DNA of 64,000 bases from Trichosporon coremiiforme (GCA_039545355.1 BCJJ01000012.1:1195067-1259066); one strand, 5' to 3'; counted from the first letter of the stretch, positions 48,021 to 59,193 are shown. Numbers and translations: made by a program. The notes: generated from the sequence alone by a model not told the origin.

Positions 48021-49817
48021 TTACGCCTTGGTCTCAGTGACCTCCTGGACGGAGGACTGGTCGCTGCTGTCCTCGCCAATCTCAGCGTGGGCGAGCTCAA
48101 GGAGACCTCCCAGGTCACGGGGACCGGTGAAGTTCTTCCTACCGTCGACGATCCACGTGATGACAGACACAATGCCGACGAAGCCGAACACGGCAACGGC
48201 GTAGTTCATGCTGCTTCCCGTGGCGGGGAGCTCGGGCGGGAACAGGAAGAACACGGTGGTGACGAGGGTGAAAGCGAGGCCGACAACGTTGCAGATGGGT
48301 CCCCAGATGGGGCCAAGGGAGAAGCTAGGCTCGCCCGCAAAGGACTTGGGGCGGAGCAGTTTGCGGCCGCGGATCATGATGAGCGCGACGGGGATGGAGT
48401 ACGAGACGTTGAGCGAGATGACGGAGGAAGAAAGAATGGCGTTCAGCGCACTGTCGGAGCCGAGGTAAATGCATCCGAAGAGAATGACGAGGGCGGCGTT
48501 GAGCAGAATAGCGGGGACGGGCACGCCACGCTTAGCCTTCGAGAAGAGCCTGCTGAAGGGCATGCCGCGGTCACGCGCAAAGGCCATGGTCATGCGCGAC
48601 GAGGCTGTGAGGAGCGCCTGCGCAGTGAAGGCCATGCACACGATGGAGAAGACGGAGAGGCAGACACCGCCGACAATGGAGCCAGTGCCCTGGTGCAGGG
48701 CCTCGATGAGCGCACCCGCCTTGGAGGTGTTGACGACGTCGACGTCCTTGATACAGAACAGGAGCGAGACGAGGAACACGAAGCCCGTGATGGCGCCAAT
48801 GCCGACCGAGGCCATCATGACGCGGGGAGCGTACACGGACGGCCGGGGCATCTCGTCGACCATGTGCGAGACGGCGTCGTAGCCGGTCAGGCCGAAACAG
48901 GCCTGCAGCAGGCCGAGGATCCAGGCACATCCGTCCGGCCATCCAGTCTCGTTCGTGAACTGCGTGAAGACGAACTTGCCGCTGGCAAAGTTGCCGCTGC
49001 TGCAGGAGAGGATCGTGATGACAATCACGGTGAGACCGGTGAGAGACCAGAAGATGGCGAGCTGGTTCAGTCCGGGAAGAAGGCGGAGGCAGAAAAGGTT
49101 CAGTGCCAGAGCAATCAGGGCGTAGCCAGTGTAAACGACGAAGATGTGCCAGCGCTCAGGCTCGTAATCCGGGTGAGCGAGGGCGTAAGCGCCCGTGATC
49201 AGCTGGCCGGCGAGAGAGGAGGCAGTGGCGGCGAGAGCGATCCAACCACACGTCGAGAACCAACCGGCCACCCAGGAGAGAGAGCGGGCGATCGAGGGAG
49301 GAGCAAGGAGGTAGGTCCAATGGTACTGGCCACCCGAGGTGGGGTAGACAGCACAAATCTCGGCCATGGAAGCGGCCATGCAAATGTTGCCGACGAAGGA
49401 GGGGAGGATACCCCACACAACGGCGACGGGACCACCCGAAGGAAGCGCAAGCGAAAGCGAAGTGCTCATCGCAGTCCACGAGTTGAGGATGGCATAGGCC
49501 ATTCCGACTGAATGTTAGCTGCTAGGCCCCACTACAATGTCTCCATCATCTTTCTGACTCGGCACCACCTTTCCTTGCAGTGGTAGTGTCTCAATCCACT
49601 GAAGTGATGACCACGACTTGCCTGCGACCAGTCTTCAGCTCCACTCACTCAGCGAGATGAACCTAAAGTTCCTCGGCGCCGCATCGGGGTCGACCTCGAC
49701 CTGCGCCTCCTTGTCGCCATTGTCGTACGGGCCCCACGCGTGCTGCCCGACGCGGACAGACTCGACAACCTGTGCGGTCGAGTACCCCTTGTCCTGCTGT
49801 TGCTGTGTTGTCGCCAT
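48021..49817 (-). CDS. APC-superfamily amino acid/GABA/choline-type permease
   Basis: A secondary transporter of the plasma membrane. Exons complement(48021..49507, 49649..49817) give 551 residues; the intron is 141 nt. The hydrophilic N-terminus MATTQQQQDKGYSTAQVVES leads to RNFRFISLIGMAYAILNSWT, the TM1 signature of the fungal BAT1/UGA4/HNM1 family. SLALPSGGPVAVVWG and MAEICAVYPTSGGQYHWTYL are TM2-3 motifs, and QACFGLTGYDAVSHMVDEMP is the conserved TM6-7 loop. ARDRGMPFSRLFSKAKRGVP is typical of TM8-9. About 12 membrane segments are visible. Substrate could be GABA, choline or another amine and cannot be fixed. The promoter carries a near-perfect inverted repeat at 49835-49883. Confidence 0.92.
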
Positions 49818-49834
49818 AGTTCGTTGCGGCGAGT

Positions 49835-49883
49835 GAAAAGGTCAAATGTGTGAGAGGGGGGAAGAGAGATATTTGACCTTTTC
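49835..49883. promoter_or_regulatory. Inverted repeat in the permease promoter
   Basis: GAAAAGGTCAAAT (49835-49847) and ATTTGACCTTTTC (49871-49883) are perfect 13-base inverted copies around a 23-base purine-rich spacer. With one extra base the match extends into flanking GGCGAGT and CTCGC. The element starts 18 bases upstream of the permease ATG, so it lies in the promoter or 5' leader. It could be a dimeric protein-binding site or an RNA hairpin. Confidence 0.6.
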
Positions 49884-52080
49884 AGCTCGCGCCTTGTATA
49901 TATCTGGCAACAGTTTCCAGCAGGATAAACTGGGGTGAAGGGAACGGCTCACCGGCCATTCGGGTTCCGCAATACTGGGACAGCATTCCCACTACTGGCA
50001 AGAATAGCAAGGAGCTCCGGTGCGGAGTCCGGGGCTGCAATCGCCAGGGTGCGAAGCGGTGGGGAGGGGCTCTATCCAGATCGGAAATTCTAAGTGGGGA
50101 GCTATGGGGGTAGCCAAGAAAAGCATCAGAATCCAGCTGGAGCCAGCAGGAAGCAGAAGCGTATCTGGAGTCCGCTGACGACACGCGCTGATTGAAGGAT
50201 GAGCCTGGGAGGGGACCTGGGGTCATTCGAAATCGCAAATCATGCCGCCGGCTCAGAGATAACGGCAACCACCTCACAGGGAAGTGTATCCACCCGGGAT
50301 CTGGAGGCTTGGGGGCGCTTGCCCGTGTCCAATTCCAGCAGCGCTCCAACACAAACCAGTATCTCCGCAGGCCCGCCAGGTCCGATGCAAGTAAAGTTAG
50401 ACACCGCTCCTGCAGCGCCTCTGCATGCGTTTCGGCCCTCGCCGCAAGCAGCTGATCAAAGTCGGCACAGCGGGCCGGTTGACGGACTCGGCGTTCTAAA
50501 ATCACGCTGCACCACTGAAATTTCTCACCTCATCTCAATCTCGCACGAGCGGGATCCTGCCGTGACATCACATCAACTTTCACTCGCCGCTGCAGACTAA
50601 CATTTTCCAGCTAAACTTCGGAACTCGCCCTCCTCGCTCGACTCGCCATTGCCTGCCCTGTGCAGAGCGGCCCCGCAATGCATCGCAAAAACCCTCGCCG
50701 GGCTGGCCGAACACCGAATCAGCATGCTCACACTTGCGGAACGCAGGCACGTCAACTCGAGATAGAATCTGACCTTTCTCGCCGAGGATCTGACCTTTTC
50801 GGCAGGTCGGCAAGCAAAATCTGACCTTTTCGCTTGGATTTTGAAATTTGCCACTCCCAGGCCGTATCTTTGAGGGTCGTCTGGTCCTGATAGTCCCTGG
50901 ATTCCTGGATTCCTGCTCTTCCATCTTCTCCATCCTCTCAACGCGACTGGACAGCGCCACGCAGCGATGATCCGAGAGTCTTCGCAGCTATTCTCGGAAC
51001 TGTACAAGCCGGTGCACGTGCTCGGCCCTGGGCGGCCCTTGGCGTCTGCCTCGACCGGCCGCACTGGAACCAGCCATGTGATATCGTAGAAGCTCTGCTT
51101 GCGTCTGCTCTGCTTGTTTACGTGCAGGTTTTTACGATCGGCCGTCCCGTTCCCGTTGCGCATCGCTGTTGGTTCTCCCGCTCGCATCTCCGCGCACTTG
51201 GCGGGGGATAGCGAGCCCCGCGATGTCGGAGCACGGAGCCCAGTGCTCTGATTGCGTGAACGGCTGGGACGATGGTGGGGTGCTTGCTCGCACCATGCGG
51301 GTGATACCTGCCATCATCGGCGGCCAATGGACATTGCCGGTCGTGTAAGCTTAATTGTCAACGGAGGGCCCTCCGCTGCCGGGGCCACAGGTTGGACTTC
51401 AACGGCCGACCGAAACGCTATCAAAAGCTGGAGAGCAGCGAGGTGCGAGTGTATCTTGGCGGGGGAGAGCGTCGAAACTGCGTTCAAAGTAAGCCCGTCC
51501 ATGGGGCAATCTCCCAATGCTTGAAGACCAAGACGGAATGCCAAGAACTGCTTGCTGATTCACGTGCTCCTTTTCATCATTGACAACGTACAAATAGCGA
51601 AGCTGGCGAGGCCTCACGCTCTTCCCATAAAACCCTCCGCGAGTTTGTCATAGTGTGAGGCAGGTTTGCACCAGCACAGAGATGACTCACAGCAAGCTGG
51701 GTATCTGATTGCTCCATACCGCCTGATGCCAGAATGGACATGTAAGGACTTTCAACTTCATCTACATTGCTGCAGCGAGGCTTCTTGGGAGCTATCTCGA
51801 GATGTTTGGAGCGCGCGATGCGAAAGGGTCACGGGAGGTGCATCGAAGTAGCGTCAGTAGAAGCTCCGGCGGCAAATGTGGGGCTCCAGCAATGCCTGTT
51901 AAACGTCAACAGCACACTCATCCGCTCGTGGTACTTCGACCTTCCTCCCCACCCACTACCTCAGCACTCTCCGCTGCCTTGATGTCTTGACCACACACAG
52001 TCCCTCATTTTCTCTTCCAAGCAGCAATCGCTACGAGCCTCGCGGTCGAGCGAACTACTGTCGCGACTGGTTTCAATAAG
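49884..52080. other. 2.2 kb gene-poor stretch upstream of the permease gene
   Basis: No supported gene. A minus-strand frame at 49882-50505 (207 codons) begins with GTG, not ATG, has no domain and no splice partners, so it is not called. Three direct TGACCTTT motifs lie at 50771-50832. The rest shows nothing recognisable. The right end (about 51900-52080) is pyrimidine-rich and should be the former promoter of the F-box-like gene. Confidence 0.5.
50771..50832. repeat. Three direct repeats of TGACCTTTTC
   Basis: TGACCTTTCT at 50771, TGACCTTTTC at 50792 and TGACCTTTTC at 50823 are direct copies, each preceded by ATC or TC and followed by CG. The same 10-mer makes up the arms of the inverted repeat at 49835-49883 about 900 bases away. 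This makes five copies within 1 kb. Confidence 0.7.
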
Positions 52081-53308
52081 ATGGACGCCCCGACCCCGTC
52101 GGTGTCCAGGGGGAGGCAGATTCCCGCGGAGCTTCTGTCCTTCGTGTGCGAGCAGCTCGCGGCAGAGGGGGAGAGGAGAACACTGGGCGCGTTACTTCAA
52201 ACCGGATCACTGGGCTACTTCGTGGCCAGCCTAGCGCTGTACACTCGACTCACCATCGACAATAGCATCCATGCGTTGCTGGCGGGACTCGAGAGACGCG
52301 GATATGCTGACTAGCTGTTAGAAGCGGCTAGAGGCCATGGTTGGGGCCGGCGACTCAATCGGCTCAAGCAGATATGGCGACAGCGACGTGGAAGCCGTAA
52401 GGCGCCCTCCTGCAGCAGAGAGCGGTACTAGCAAGGGCGCCCTGTTTCCGAACCAGATCAGCGTCCTCATCGAGTCCAAAGCCTATATTCCTCTCGCTGT
52501 AGACATGGACTGCCCACAGCATCTTTTCCTCTCCGCTTGCTGTCGCCCTGCAACCGTGTGCATCGATTACCCTACTTCCCTCTTCGTCGAACAGCTTGTC
52601 ACCCCTCTCTTGCTCAGTGGTAAAACGGTCTCCGAATCCTTCGCAGAACTTGGCAGGAGGGTCGATCCTGCCCATATCTCTCAGACACAAACTTATCCTT
52701 CTTACAAGCCCCGCACGACCCGACAGCGATGCTTCGATCTCCTACGTGAAGCCCAGCTCAGGGCCGTCGGTGAAGTGCTCGGTAACCCCCTTGCTCTCGA
52801 GTCTCTCCTTCAACTATGGCATCCCGCAAAAATGACCTTGCACGCGTTCCATTTCTCCGGTCCCAGACAAGGGGAGAACTCGGACGGCCCCACCGCCAAC
52901 CCCTCCTCTGGGCCACGAAGCGGCTGAGGATTTTCGCACCGACGCTCGCAGAGGAACGACGCCAAGCGACGCATCCTGAGCCGTGGTTTGGATGCTGCCT
53001 CCACCAGGACTCTGAACCTGCCTCAAGTTGTACCTGCAACGACCAATACCTGTGGAGCAGGGCGCCGGGCTTTGTCTATGGAAGTCGACGATGTGCAGCT
53101 CTCGCCACATAGCGAAAAGGTCTCGACGAAGACACTCGAGCTCGCCAGCGTTGGACAAAATTTAGATCTCTGGTGCGGTTGCACGCGCACATATACCGCC
53201 GCAATCCGAGTTCTCAAAACCAAAGTCCTCACCGACGCCATTGCATACCGGGTGGAACGCGATGCGATGAGATCGCCGAGACGCCGGCGGAGCCTGAGAA
53301 TGGGTTGA
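52081..53308 (+). pseudogene. F-box-like gene A, decayed
   Basis: A first segment (52081-52314) reads MDAPTPSVSRGRQIPAELLS, then an F-box-like helix set to LYTRLTIDNS, and stops at TAG 52312. Homology to the minus-strand copy at 54-56 kb continues in other frames: 52337-52927 (ALFPNQISVLIESKAY, LLREAQLRAVGEVLGNPLAL, KMTLHAFHFSG), about 52960-53060 (SSCTCNDQYL), then about 53060-53308 (KTLELASVGQNLDLWCG, TYTAAIRVLK). The frame changes have no credible splice donors, so this looks like a gene broken by a stop and at least three frameshifts. Sequencing errors could contribute. F-box proteins recruit substrates to SCF ubiquitin ligases; this copy is probably non-functional. Confidence 0.55.
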
Positions 53309-53651
53309 GGGTCCATGTGGACATGCCACACTGGGAACGTTAATCCTTGTGCCTCTTGTGGGCACGTGGCGGAGACCGCACATGATCACCGAGAGGAGGA
53401 CGAAGTACTCGCCGAGGAGGATCTGGCCAACTGGGCAGCGGGTGAAGAGGTCGTGCGTGGTGATCAGACCTGCGTGAATCGACTTCGCTGAGCACAGACG
53501 ATTCCGCACCCGTTCGATGAGAGAGATAGGCAATGGTTCGACTGGTGTGAGTCGCGCGACGCGATCAGCAAGCCAGGAGACAACAGTGAAGGCAGCGATC
53601 ACGACAACGGCAACAAGAGCAAGAGATAGAAATTGCCTATACGACGGCATG
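53162..53651 (-). CDS. Doubtful membrane ORF antisense to F-box-like gene A end
   Basis: An open frame starting MPSYRQFLSLALVAVVVIAA contains one clear hydrophobic helix (LSLALVAVVVIAAFTVVSW) and a second weaker one (GQILLGEYFVLLSVIMCGL), about 162 residues. It overlaps the end of pseudogene A on the other strand. No family was recognised; it may be chance, or the tail of a lost gene. Confidence 0.18.
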
Positions 53652-54213
53652 GACACCTTGTGTTTGAATGTAGAGCCGAGGTCTTGAGCCTTAAGTTTCA
53701 ACCTTTCGCCGGTCTGCGGCATGAAGTTCCCTTTTTGAAACCTCTCTGCCGAACACTGGCCCATCTCCGGATATAGTTTCCATGCATGCTGTGCATACAT
53801 CGCTTTCCGCGGCGCTTCGACGCTGCCCCTGCTCGTGGCGGGACGCCGGGACAGAGGATGTCACTGGCTTACACAGAGTACAGCCATCGTGTGGCACTCC
53901 CGATATGCGATCCGGTGAGCATTGTGCACATTGGGTCGATCCATCTCCAGACAATACATGTATCACAGGCTACTCAGTCTCGATCATGTCACTGCGTAAA
54001 GCCGAGTATTCTTGAATCGACCCAACACCGTCACCGCCTTCGCTTTAGCCTTCGCCGTCGCCCTGGCTGTCGTAGGCACTGCCACAGTTGCTGTATCCAT
54101 CGTTCTACGACTCGAATTGTCGTATCCGTCGCTCTCTAAGTCGCCGAAGTCGCTGAAGGGTGCAGGGGGGATGAGGGGGGCACGGCCCTGTGCGTTTTCA
54201 TGACGAATGGGGC
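53652..54213. other. Spacer between the two decayed F-box-like genes
   Basis: No supported feature. A short plus frame at 54012 is Ala/Val-rich and might suggest a membrane helix, but it has no partner exons. Confidence 0.4.
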
Positions 54214-54235
54214 GGGGGGGGGGGGGGGGGGGGGG
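54214..54235. repeat. 22-base poly-G tract
   Basis: An uninterrupted run of 22 G on the plus strand, just beyond the 3' end of F-box-like copy B. Such runs are length-unstable and error-prone in sequencing. Confidence 0.9.
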
Positions 54236-55808
54236 TCAGGCAACCTTGCGACAAGGAAGGGGTGTGGTATGTCCTGGCGTCAGTTTGCTCGTGTCGGGGT
54301 AGGAGGCTACCGGCGAGCAATCGGCCGAGCAAGGACCCGAGGGCGACAAACTTACACAGTCGTGCGCGGGGGACACGTCCTGCGCCTCGGGCTCGTCCTT
54401 CTCGTCCGTGCCGCATTGTGCGCCTTGTCCGCAGGCACACTGGTCCTTCCTCGCGTCGCTCCAGTGGGGCATGCGCATGTCGAGACACGGGATGGCGGCC
54501 AGCGCGTTCAGCAATTCGGGACCCGAAATATTCTCATCCAACGTCCACGGGAGGGTGCCGTTGTAATCCAGCTCCAAGAGTACCCCAATGAAAAGCTCTT
54601 CCTTCAGATGATACACGGCCTCAGTGCAGGCACCTATGCAGTGGCACGCAAGCTCATGTTGTGCCCCACATTGACGAGCTCGAGGACACGCCGGGGCGCG
54701 TCGGGAATGTCCACGGTGGACTCATTGGGGCCCAAGGTGACGCGGCCCCCTCTCCACTTCCCCTCCCTCGCTTCGACCCAAGCGAGGATCTCTACACAGA
54801 TCGCCAAGCTGTTGCACTCGCACACTTGCCACCTCTCCTGATCCAACGGGCATAGTATGCCACGCTTGGGACTGCCCTGTTCGCCATGCTCGTCCGCGCA
54901 GGTCGCGGCCATTGATGCGCAGCCTGCCCTCGGGCGAGGGCCTGGACATGGAATCGACCAGGGTGGGAGAGTCTCTGCCCACCCCCGGTTTTGGTCCGCG
55001 AAGAAGCGGAAGCCGGGCAAGGTCACGTCCTGCGGCTGGAGGAGTTTCATGAGCGCGTTGACGCCCGAGGGGTGGCCCAGGCTTTGGGCACCAACCCGTC
55101 CCGCTTCTGCCGGAGCTCATCCAGAACACGCTGTACCTCCTCATCAGGCTCGGGATAGAGGGTGAACGGTGACGGCGCCAGGCGCAGGAACTGCGCGTCG
55201 GCGGCCGAGAGATAGCCAGTGCGTTGTGTGCGCTCCGAGATCAGCGCCCAGGGGTCGTCGGACGACATGTCGGGCCGCACCCCGCTAAGCACGGGGGCCG
55301 TCATGATTGCCTCGAACGTGCAGTAGGAGGGATACGACACACAGAGTTCCGTGGGGCGACAGCCGCGCAGCAGGTCAAGGACCGGGTGTCCGTCGTCGTA
55401 GAACAAGTGGCAGTAGGAGGCAGACGAGATGTGCACACTGCGCACGTTCGGGAAACAGAGGTTTGGTCGAGTGCACATCGAGGGTGGTGCGCAGGCGCAC
55501 GTTGCTTTGAAGAATAGCCTCGTGGTTTCACACTGGGCCCACCGTCACATGTCGCACGTTGCGCAGACGACGCTCCTTACGCTCCGACGAGTGTTCGAGG
55601 CCGGTCAGGAGGATGTGGAAGTTGTCGTCCACCGTCAGCTCCCGGACAGCTCAGATCCCGCGACATCGTAACCGAGCCATCCTGTTTGAACGATAGCCGC
55701 CAGTGTCGCGAAATCCCTGTCCTCGGCCAAGTGCTCGCAAACCACGTAGAGGAGCTCGAAGGGAATCGTACGTCCGCTGCGAATCCTACCCCTCTTAGCC
55801 GTCGTCAT
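54236..55808 (-). pseudogene. F-box-like gene B, decayed inverted paralog of A
   Basis: The ATG at 55808 opens MTTAKRGRIRSGRTIPFELL, then YVVCEHLAEDRDFATLAAIV QTGWLGYD, matching copy A's IPAELLSFVCEQLAAEGERR TLGALLQTGSLGYF. The frame breaks near 55640 (continues ELTVDDNFHILLTGLE), hits TGA at 55528-55530, breaks near 55453 (LFP to NVRSVHISSASY), near 55080 (KAW to LGHPSGVNALMKLLQPQ) and near 54657 (NVGHN to ELACHCIGACTEAVYH). An intron with GTAAGT donor and CTGACGCCAG end survives near 54260-54360. At least four frameshifts and a stop mark it as a pseudogene unless the assembly is poor here. Confidence 0.65.
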
Positions 55809-56356
55809 GCGCCCTGCCCGGCCTTCCTCTTGGATGTTGCCTTTGTGTGAGCCTGAGGGTCCCACGCAGGTTGTGTCATATTGCTCTTGCACTTTGTCTG
55901 ATTGTTCAGCTTCGTCTCCAATGTCAGCGCATCAACCGTGCAATGCGTGTTGAGTAGGTCAGTGTGAAAGAGACGTCTTGTTTATCTTCCTCGCGTTTAT
56001 GTCGAGGGGAGTGGGCATGATGAATAGCGGCTCGTGCTGAGGTGAGTAAACATGGAAAACAGGGCTCGTGCAAGCCACCCTAGCTGCAATGCGTCGAGAG
56101 TGAGGCAGCCTGCGTCGATTGCTTCGTGGCTTGTGTTCTGCGGCGTCGGGTCCTGCGGCGTCGAGTGGCTCCTGAACAGTGGCTCTCCTACCCTGTCTCC
56201 CCTCTCGCTGATGGCTTGTTGCTCAACGTTTCCCGAGCTATAGTAAACTATACGTCTTCGTCTATGTTCTACAAGCTGGCTACACTATCCCTAGTCTGTT
56301 CTGCTCTTCTTCGCCGGCACTCTCGCATCACTCGCCGCCGCGCTCGTGACGCTCGT
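55809..56356. other. Intergenic between F-box-like gene B and SFH1
   Basis: Holds the old promoter of F-box-like copy B and the 3' UTR of SFH1. No supported coding frame. Confidence 0.5.
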
Positions 56357-57915
56357 CTATCTCCTCCTCTTACTCGTATGAAGCGTGCGCATGATACGCC
56401 TCGCCTCACGACTCCGCTCCTGCTCGCGCTTGACCATGTCATCGTGGCTGATCTCGTACAGGAGCGGCGAGAACTCGTCCCTCTCCCACCAGTCGCGCCA
56501 CACGCCTACCAGCCCCTTGGCACCAGTGCGCGAGTTGGTCTTCGGCTGGCCACCCGTGCGCTCCCATTTGGCCTGTTCTCCGGGGTGCGTCTGCGCAAAG
56601 AGGTCCATCTCGAGGGCGTCGCGCTTGTGCTTGATCAGCTCCTCGTGGATTGCGTGCGCGACCAGCGGAACAGCCTCGCCTGTGAGACCGAGCTCAGCGC
56701 AGTAGTGCCGCGCGAACTCTGATGGCGGCAGGGGGGAGGAGAGGTCCCATTCAATCCGGTCGCGGAGGACGTGCTGGAAGATCTGCACGTCGAGGTTGAC
56801 TACGATCCGACAGTCGGGCTCTGGGTAGTCTTCCTCGGCCGTTTCGTCATCCGAGAACACGACGTCGTCGGGCGTCACGTCGCGCGTCGCGAGGTCAATG
56901 CCGACAGCGTTCTGCTGCTCCTCGACTTGCGACATGATGAGCTCGGCTATCGTCGCGGCATTGTTCTCATGGATGCCGACGTCGTGGCAGAAAATAGTCG
57001 CAAACTCGAGCGGCTTGACAAACGGCTCAGACGCATTCCACAGGAACCGATCCTTGATCTTGAGCCCCTTGCCTTCCCCGTTAGGGTCGGGAATGTCGTA
57101 GTCGATGCTGATCGGCACGAGCGCCTCGGCGCGTCCCGCCTCCGTCTGCAGCTTCTCCTCGGATCTGATGTCAGCTAGAGTTCGTGACCGGCAAGCTAGA
57201 CTCACTGCACCTCCATGCGCGACCGCGGCGCAAGTGAGCTCGTGACACGCTCGGCGGGTACGCGGTCTCCAATCCACGTCCACGTCTTTGCCTGCTCCTC
57301 GCGCTTTTTGCGCTTGATGACCTTTTGCTGCTGAACGAGGTCGTCCTTCTTCCTCTTCCGTTCTCCATACGTGTCATCGTCGGGGTCAGACGCAGCCTCT
57401 TCGATCTCCTCCTCGCTCTCCTCCTCCTCCTCATCGCTGCTCTCCTTCTCGGCATAGTTGACCCTTCCAGCGCGACGGCCGCTCAGCGTCGTCGTCGTGG
57501 TGCGGCTTAACCGCGGCGCCGGGGAATCCGTTCTGGGTGTATTGGCGCCGGAACTCCGAGCAGCTTCCTCGGCATCGTACCGCTCGCTCCAGGCCTCGCG
57601 TTCCTTCGGTCCCCCTTCTGCATTCTCAGGCTGCATCAGCGACGTGACACCCGTTCGCAGACGCGAGGGATACGTCGTGAACAGGCCTTGTGTCGCCGGC
57701 GGAGTCTGCAGCGTCGGGTCCAGAGTACGCTGTCCCGGCGGAGGGAGGAAGTATCCGAGCGGCCCGTCCGGATACTGCAGCGGGAGCTGGTAGACTTGCG
57801 GCCGCTGAGGCTGTTGCGGGTGCGCATGCGGGTGCGGCGCGTGGCCCTGCGGAGGGTAGCCTGGTCGCGGGGCGTGCGACGGAGGTCGCGTCGGGGTCGC
57901 GTACTGGTACGGCAT
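56357..57915 (-). CDS. SFH1: SNF5/SFH1 subunit of SWI/SNF-RSC chromatin remodeller
   Basis: The SNF5-family core subunit of an ATP-dependent chromatin remodeller. Exons complement(56357..57164, 57206..57915) give 505 residues; the intron is 41 nt. The N-terminus is Pro/Gln-rich. LFTTYPSRLRTGVTSLMQPE is the conserved motif after which SFH1-type proteins begin. An acidic Glu/Ser stretch and a basic RKRKKDD segment follow. The SNF5 domain has two repeats: LVPISIDYDIPDPNGEGKGL to PLEFATIFCHDVGI, and DCRIVVNLDVQIFQHVLRDR IEWDLSSPLPPSEFARHYC. The C-terminus has GVWRDWWERDEFSPLLYEIS and a basic end. SNF5 and SFH1 paralogs are hard to separate; the TYPSRLRTG motif favours SFH1. Confidence 0.9.
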
Positions 57916-58482
57916 GGGTTCTGATTGTCAACTATGATTACCTTCAAGATCACAGCAGCCGATGCAAGGATCCGAAGATGCACCTCCGCAAAGAGTCCAA
58001 GGACGGGACCCATGAGGTCATGGATGCCGATCGCTGGGAAGATCTCTCGGAGATGAGGGAAGGAAGGGGTACGCACGCTTGTACTGTTGCTGCATGATGG
58101 GCACGGTGGGAACGGGGGTGTGGGAGTTTCCCCTGCTCCGTGTCTGGCGCTGGGGGTACGCCATGTTGAGGGGGATGTGTGGCGGTGGATCGGGTGATCT
58201 GGATGGATGCGGCTTGCGGCTTCGCCACGGAGTTGTTGTTGATGCTTGCTGCACGAGCTGGACGTGTTGAGAACCGAGTTGTGGTGAGCCGCCATTGTCG
58301 CGTCGTTAAAGGATGGGATTGAATAAGGTGGGTTTGAACATGAGCCAGGGCGAGCGGCTGTGGCCGGTCGACTCAGCCGGCCCCGGCCTAGCTCGGCAAT
58401 GGACGTCCACCTCGTCGGAATAGCTGACTGATCCAAACTCTGTCTTCCCTCTTCACCTTCTCGCGAACACAAACAAGCAGCA
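57916..58482. promoter_or_regulatory. Divergent promoter SFH1 / RIB5
   Basis: A 567-base divergent intergenic stretch. It is open on the minus strand as upstream read-through but has no protein-like content. The end near 58440-58482 is pyrimidine-rich, fitting the RIB5 leader. Confidence 0.5.
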
Positions 58483-59193
58483 ATGTTCACCGGTCTTGTA
58501 AGCTTTGAGAACGTTCCCGTTAGCTGACAGCAGGTCGAGCACGTTGCGACCGTCTCGCACGTCGAGCCCTCGACCTCCTCGACGGAGCACATCTTCACCA
58601 TCTCGAACGCGGCCCCGATCCTGGACGACTGCCACATCGGCGACAGCATCTGCTGCAACGGCGCCTGTCTCACTGTTTTGACCTTTGACAAGGACAGCTT
58701 CAAGGTTGGCATGGCGCCCGAGACGCTGTCGCGCACGAATCTCGGTGACTTCAAGCCCGGAGACAAGATCAACGTCGAGCGTGCCATGGCTGCGCACTCT
58801 CGTTTCGGCGGACACATGGTGCAGGGACACGTCGACGGCGTCGCGACCATTAAGAAGGTGGAGCCTGACGGAGCCTCGCTCCGTTACACCTTCGCGCTCG
58901 ACGAGAAGGACTCGGCGCTGATGCCGTACCTTGTTGAGAAGGGGTTCGTTACCGTCGACGGAGCGAGCCTCACGCTGACATTTGTGGACGACAAGAAGCT
59001 CGAGTTCGGCATCATGCTCATTGCGCACTCGCAGGAGAAGCTCACGCTTTCGTCCAAGAAGGCCGGAGATCGCGTCAACATCGAGGTCGACTGTGCTGGC
59101 AAGTACATTCTCGGACACGAGAGCCGGATCGCGGACCTGATCCAGCGTGTCGTCGACCGCAGGCTCGAGGAGCTCGGCGTGCTCAACAAGTAG
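58483..59193 (+). CDS. RIB5: Riboflavin synthase
   Basis: Dismutates 6,7-dimethyl-8-ribityllumazine to riboflavin, the last step of vitamin B2 synthesis. Exons join(58483..58497, 58534..59193) give 224 residues; the intron is 36 nt. The first exon is only 15 nt and encodes MFTGL, the start of the invariant MFTGLVEH motif, which is completed by splicing. The two lumazine-binding barrels are visible: GDSICCNGACLTVLTFDKDS, MAPETLSRTNLGDFKPGDKI and MAAHSRFGGHMVQGHVDGVA in the first; EKGFVTVDGASLTLTFVDDK and KKAGDRVNIEVDCAGKYI in the second. It matches the usual length, with no missing motif. The enzyme is expected in the cytosol. Confidence 0.97.

Noticed and set aside
49882..50505. A 207-codon minus frame in the permease upstream region
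   Set aside because: Begins with GTG rather than ATG, has no splice signals or recognised domain, and overlaps a plus frame of similar size.
50771..50832. CRISPR-like spaced repeats
   Set aside because: The TGACCTTT copies are only about 10 bases with uneven spacing, in a eukaryotic genome; they are better seen as a motif cluster.
57636..58850. A 404-codon minus frame spanning the SFH1/RIB5 promoter
   Set aside because: It runs through the SFH1 start and RIB5 exons in other frames and has no protein-like motif.
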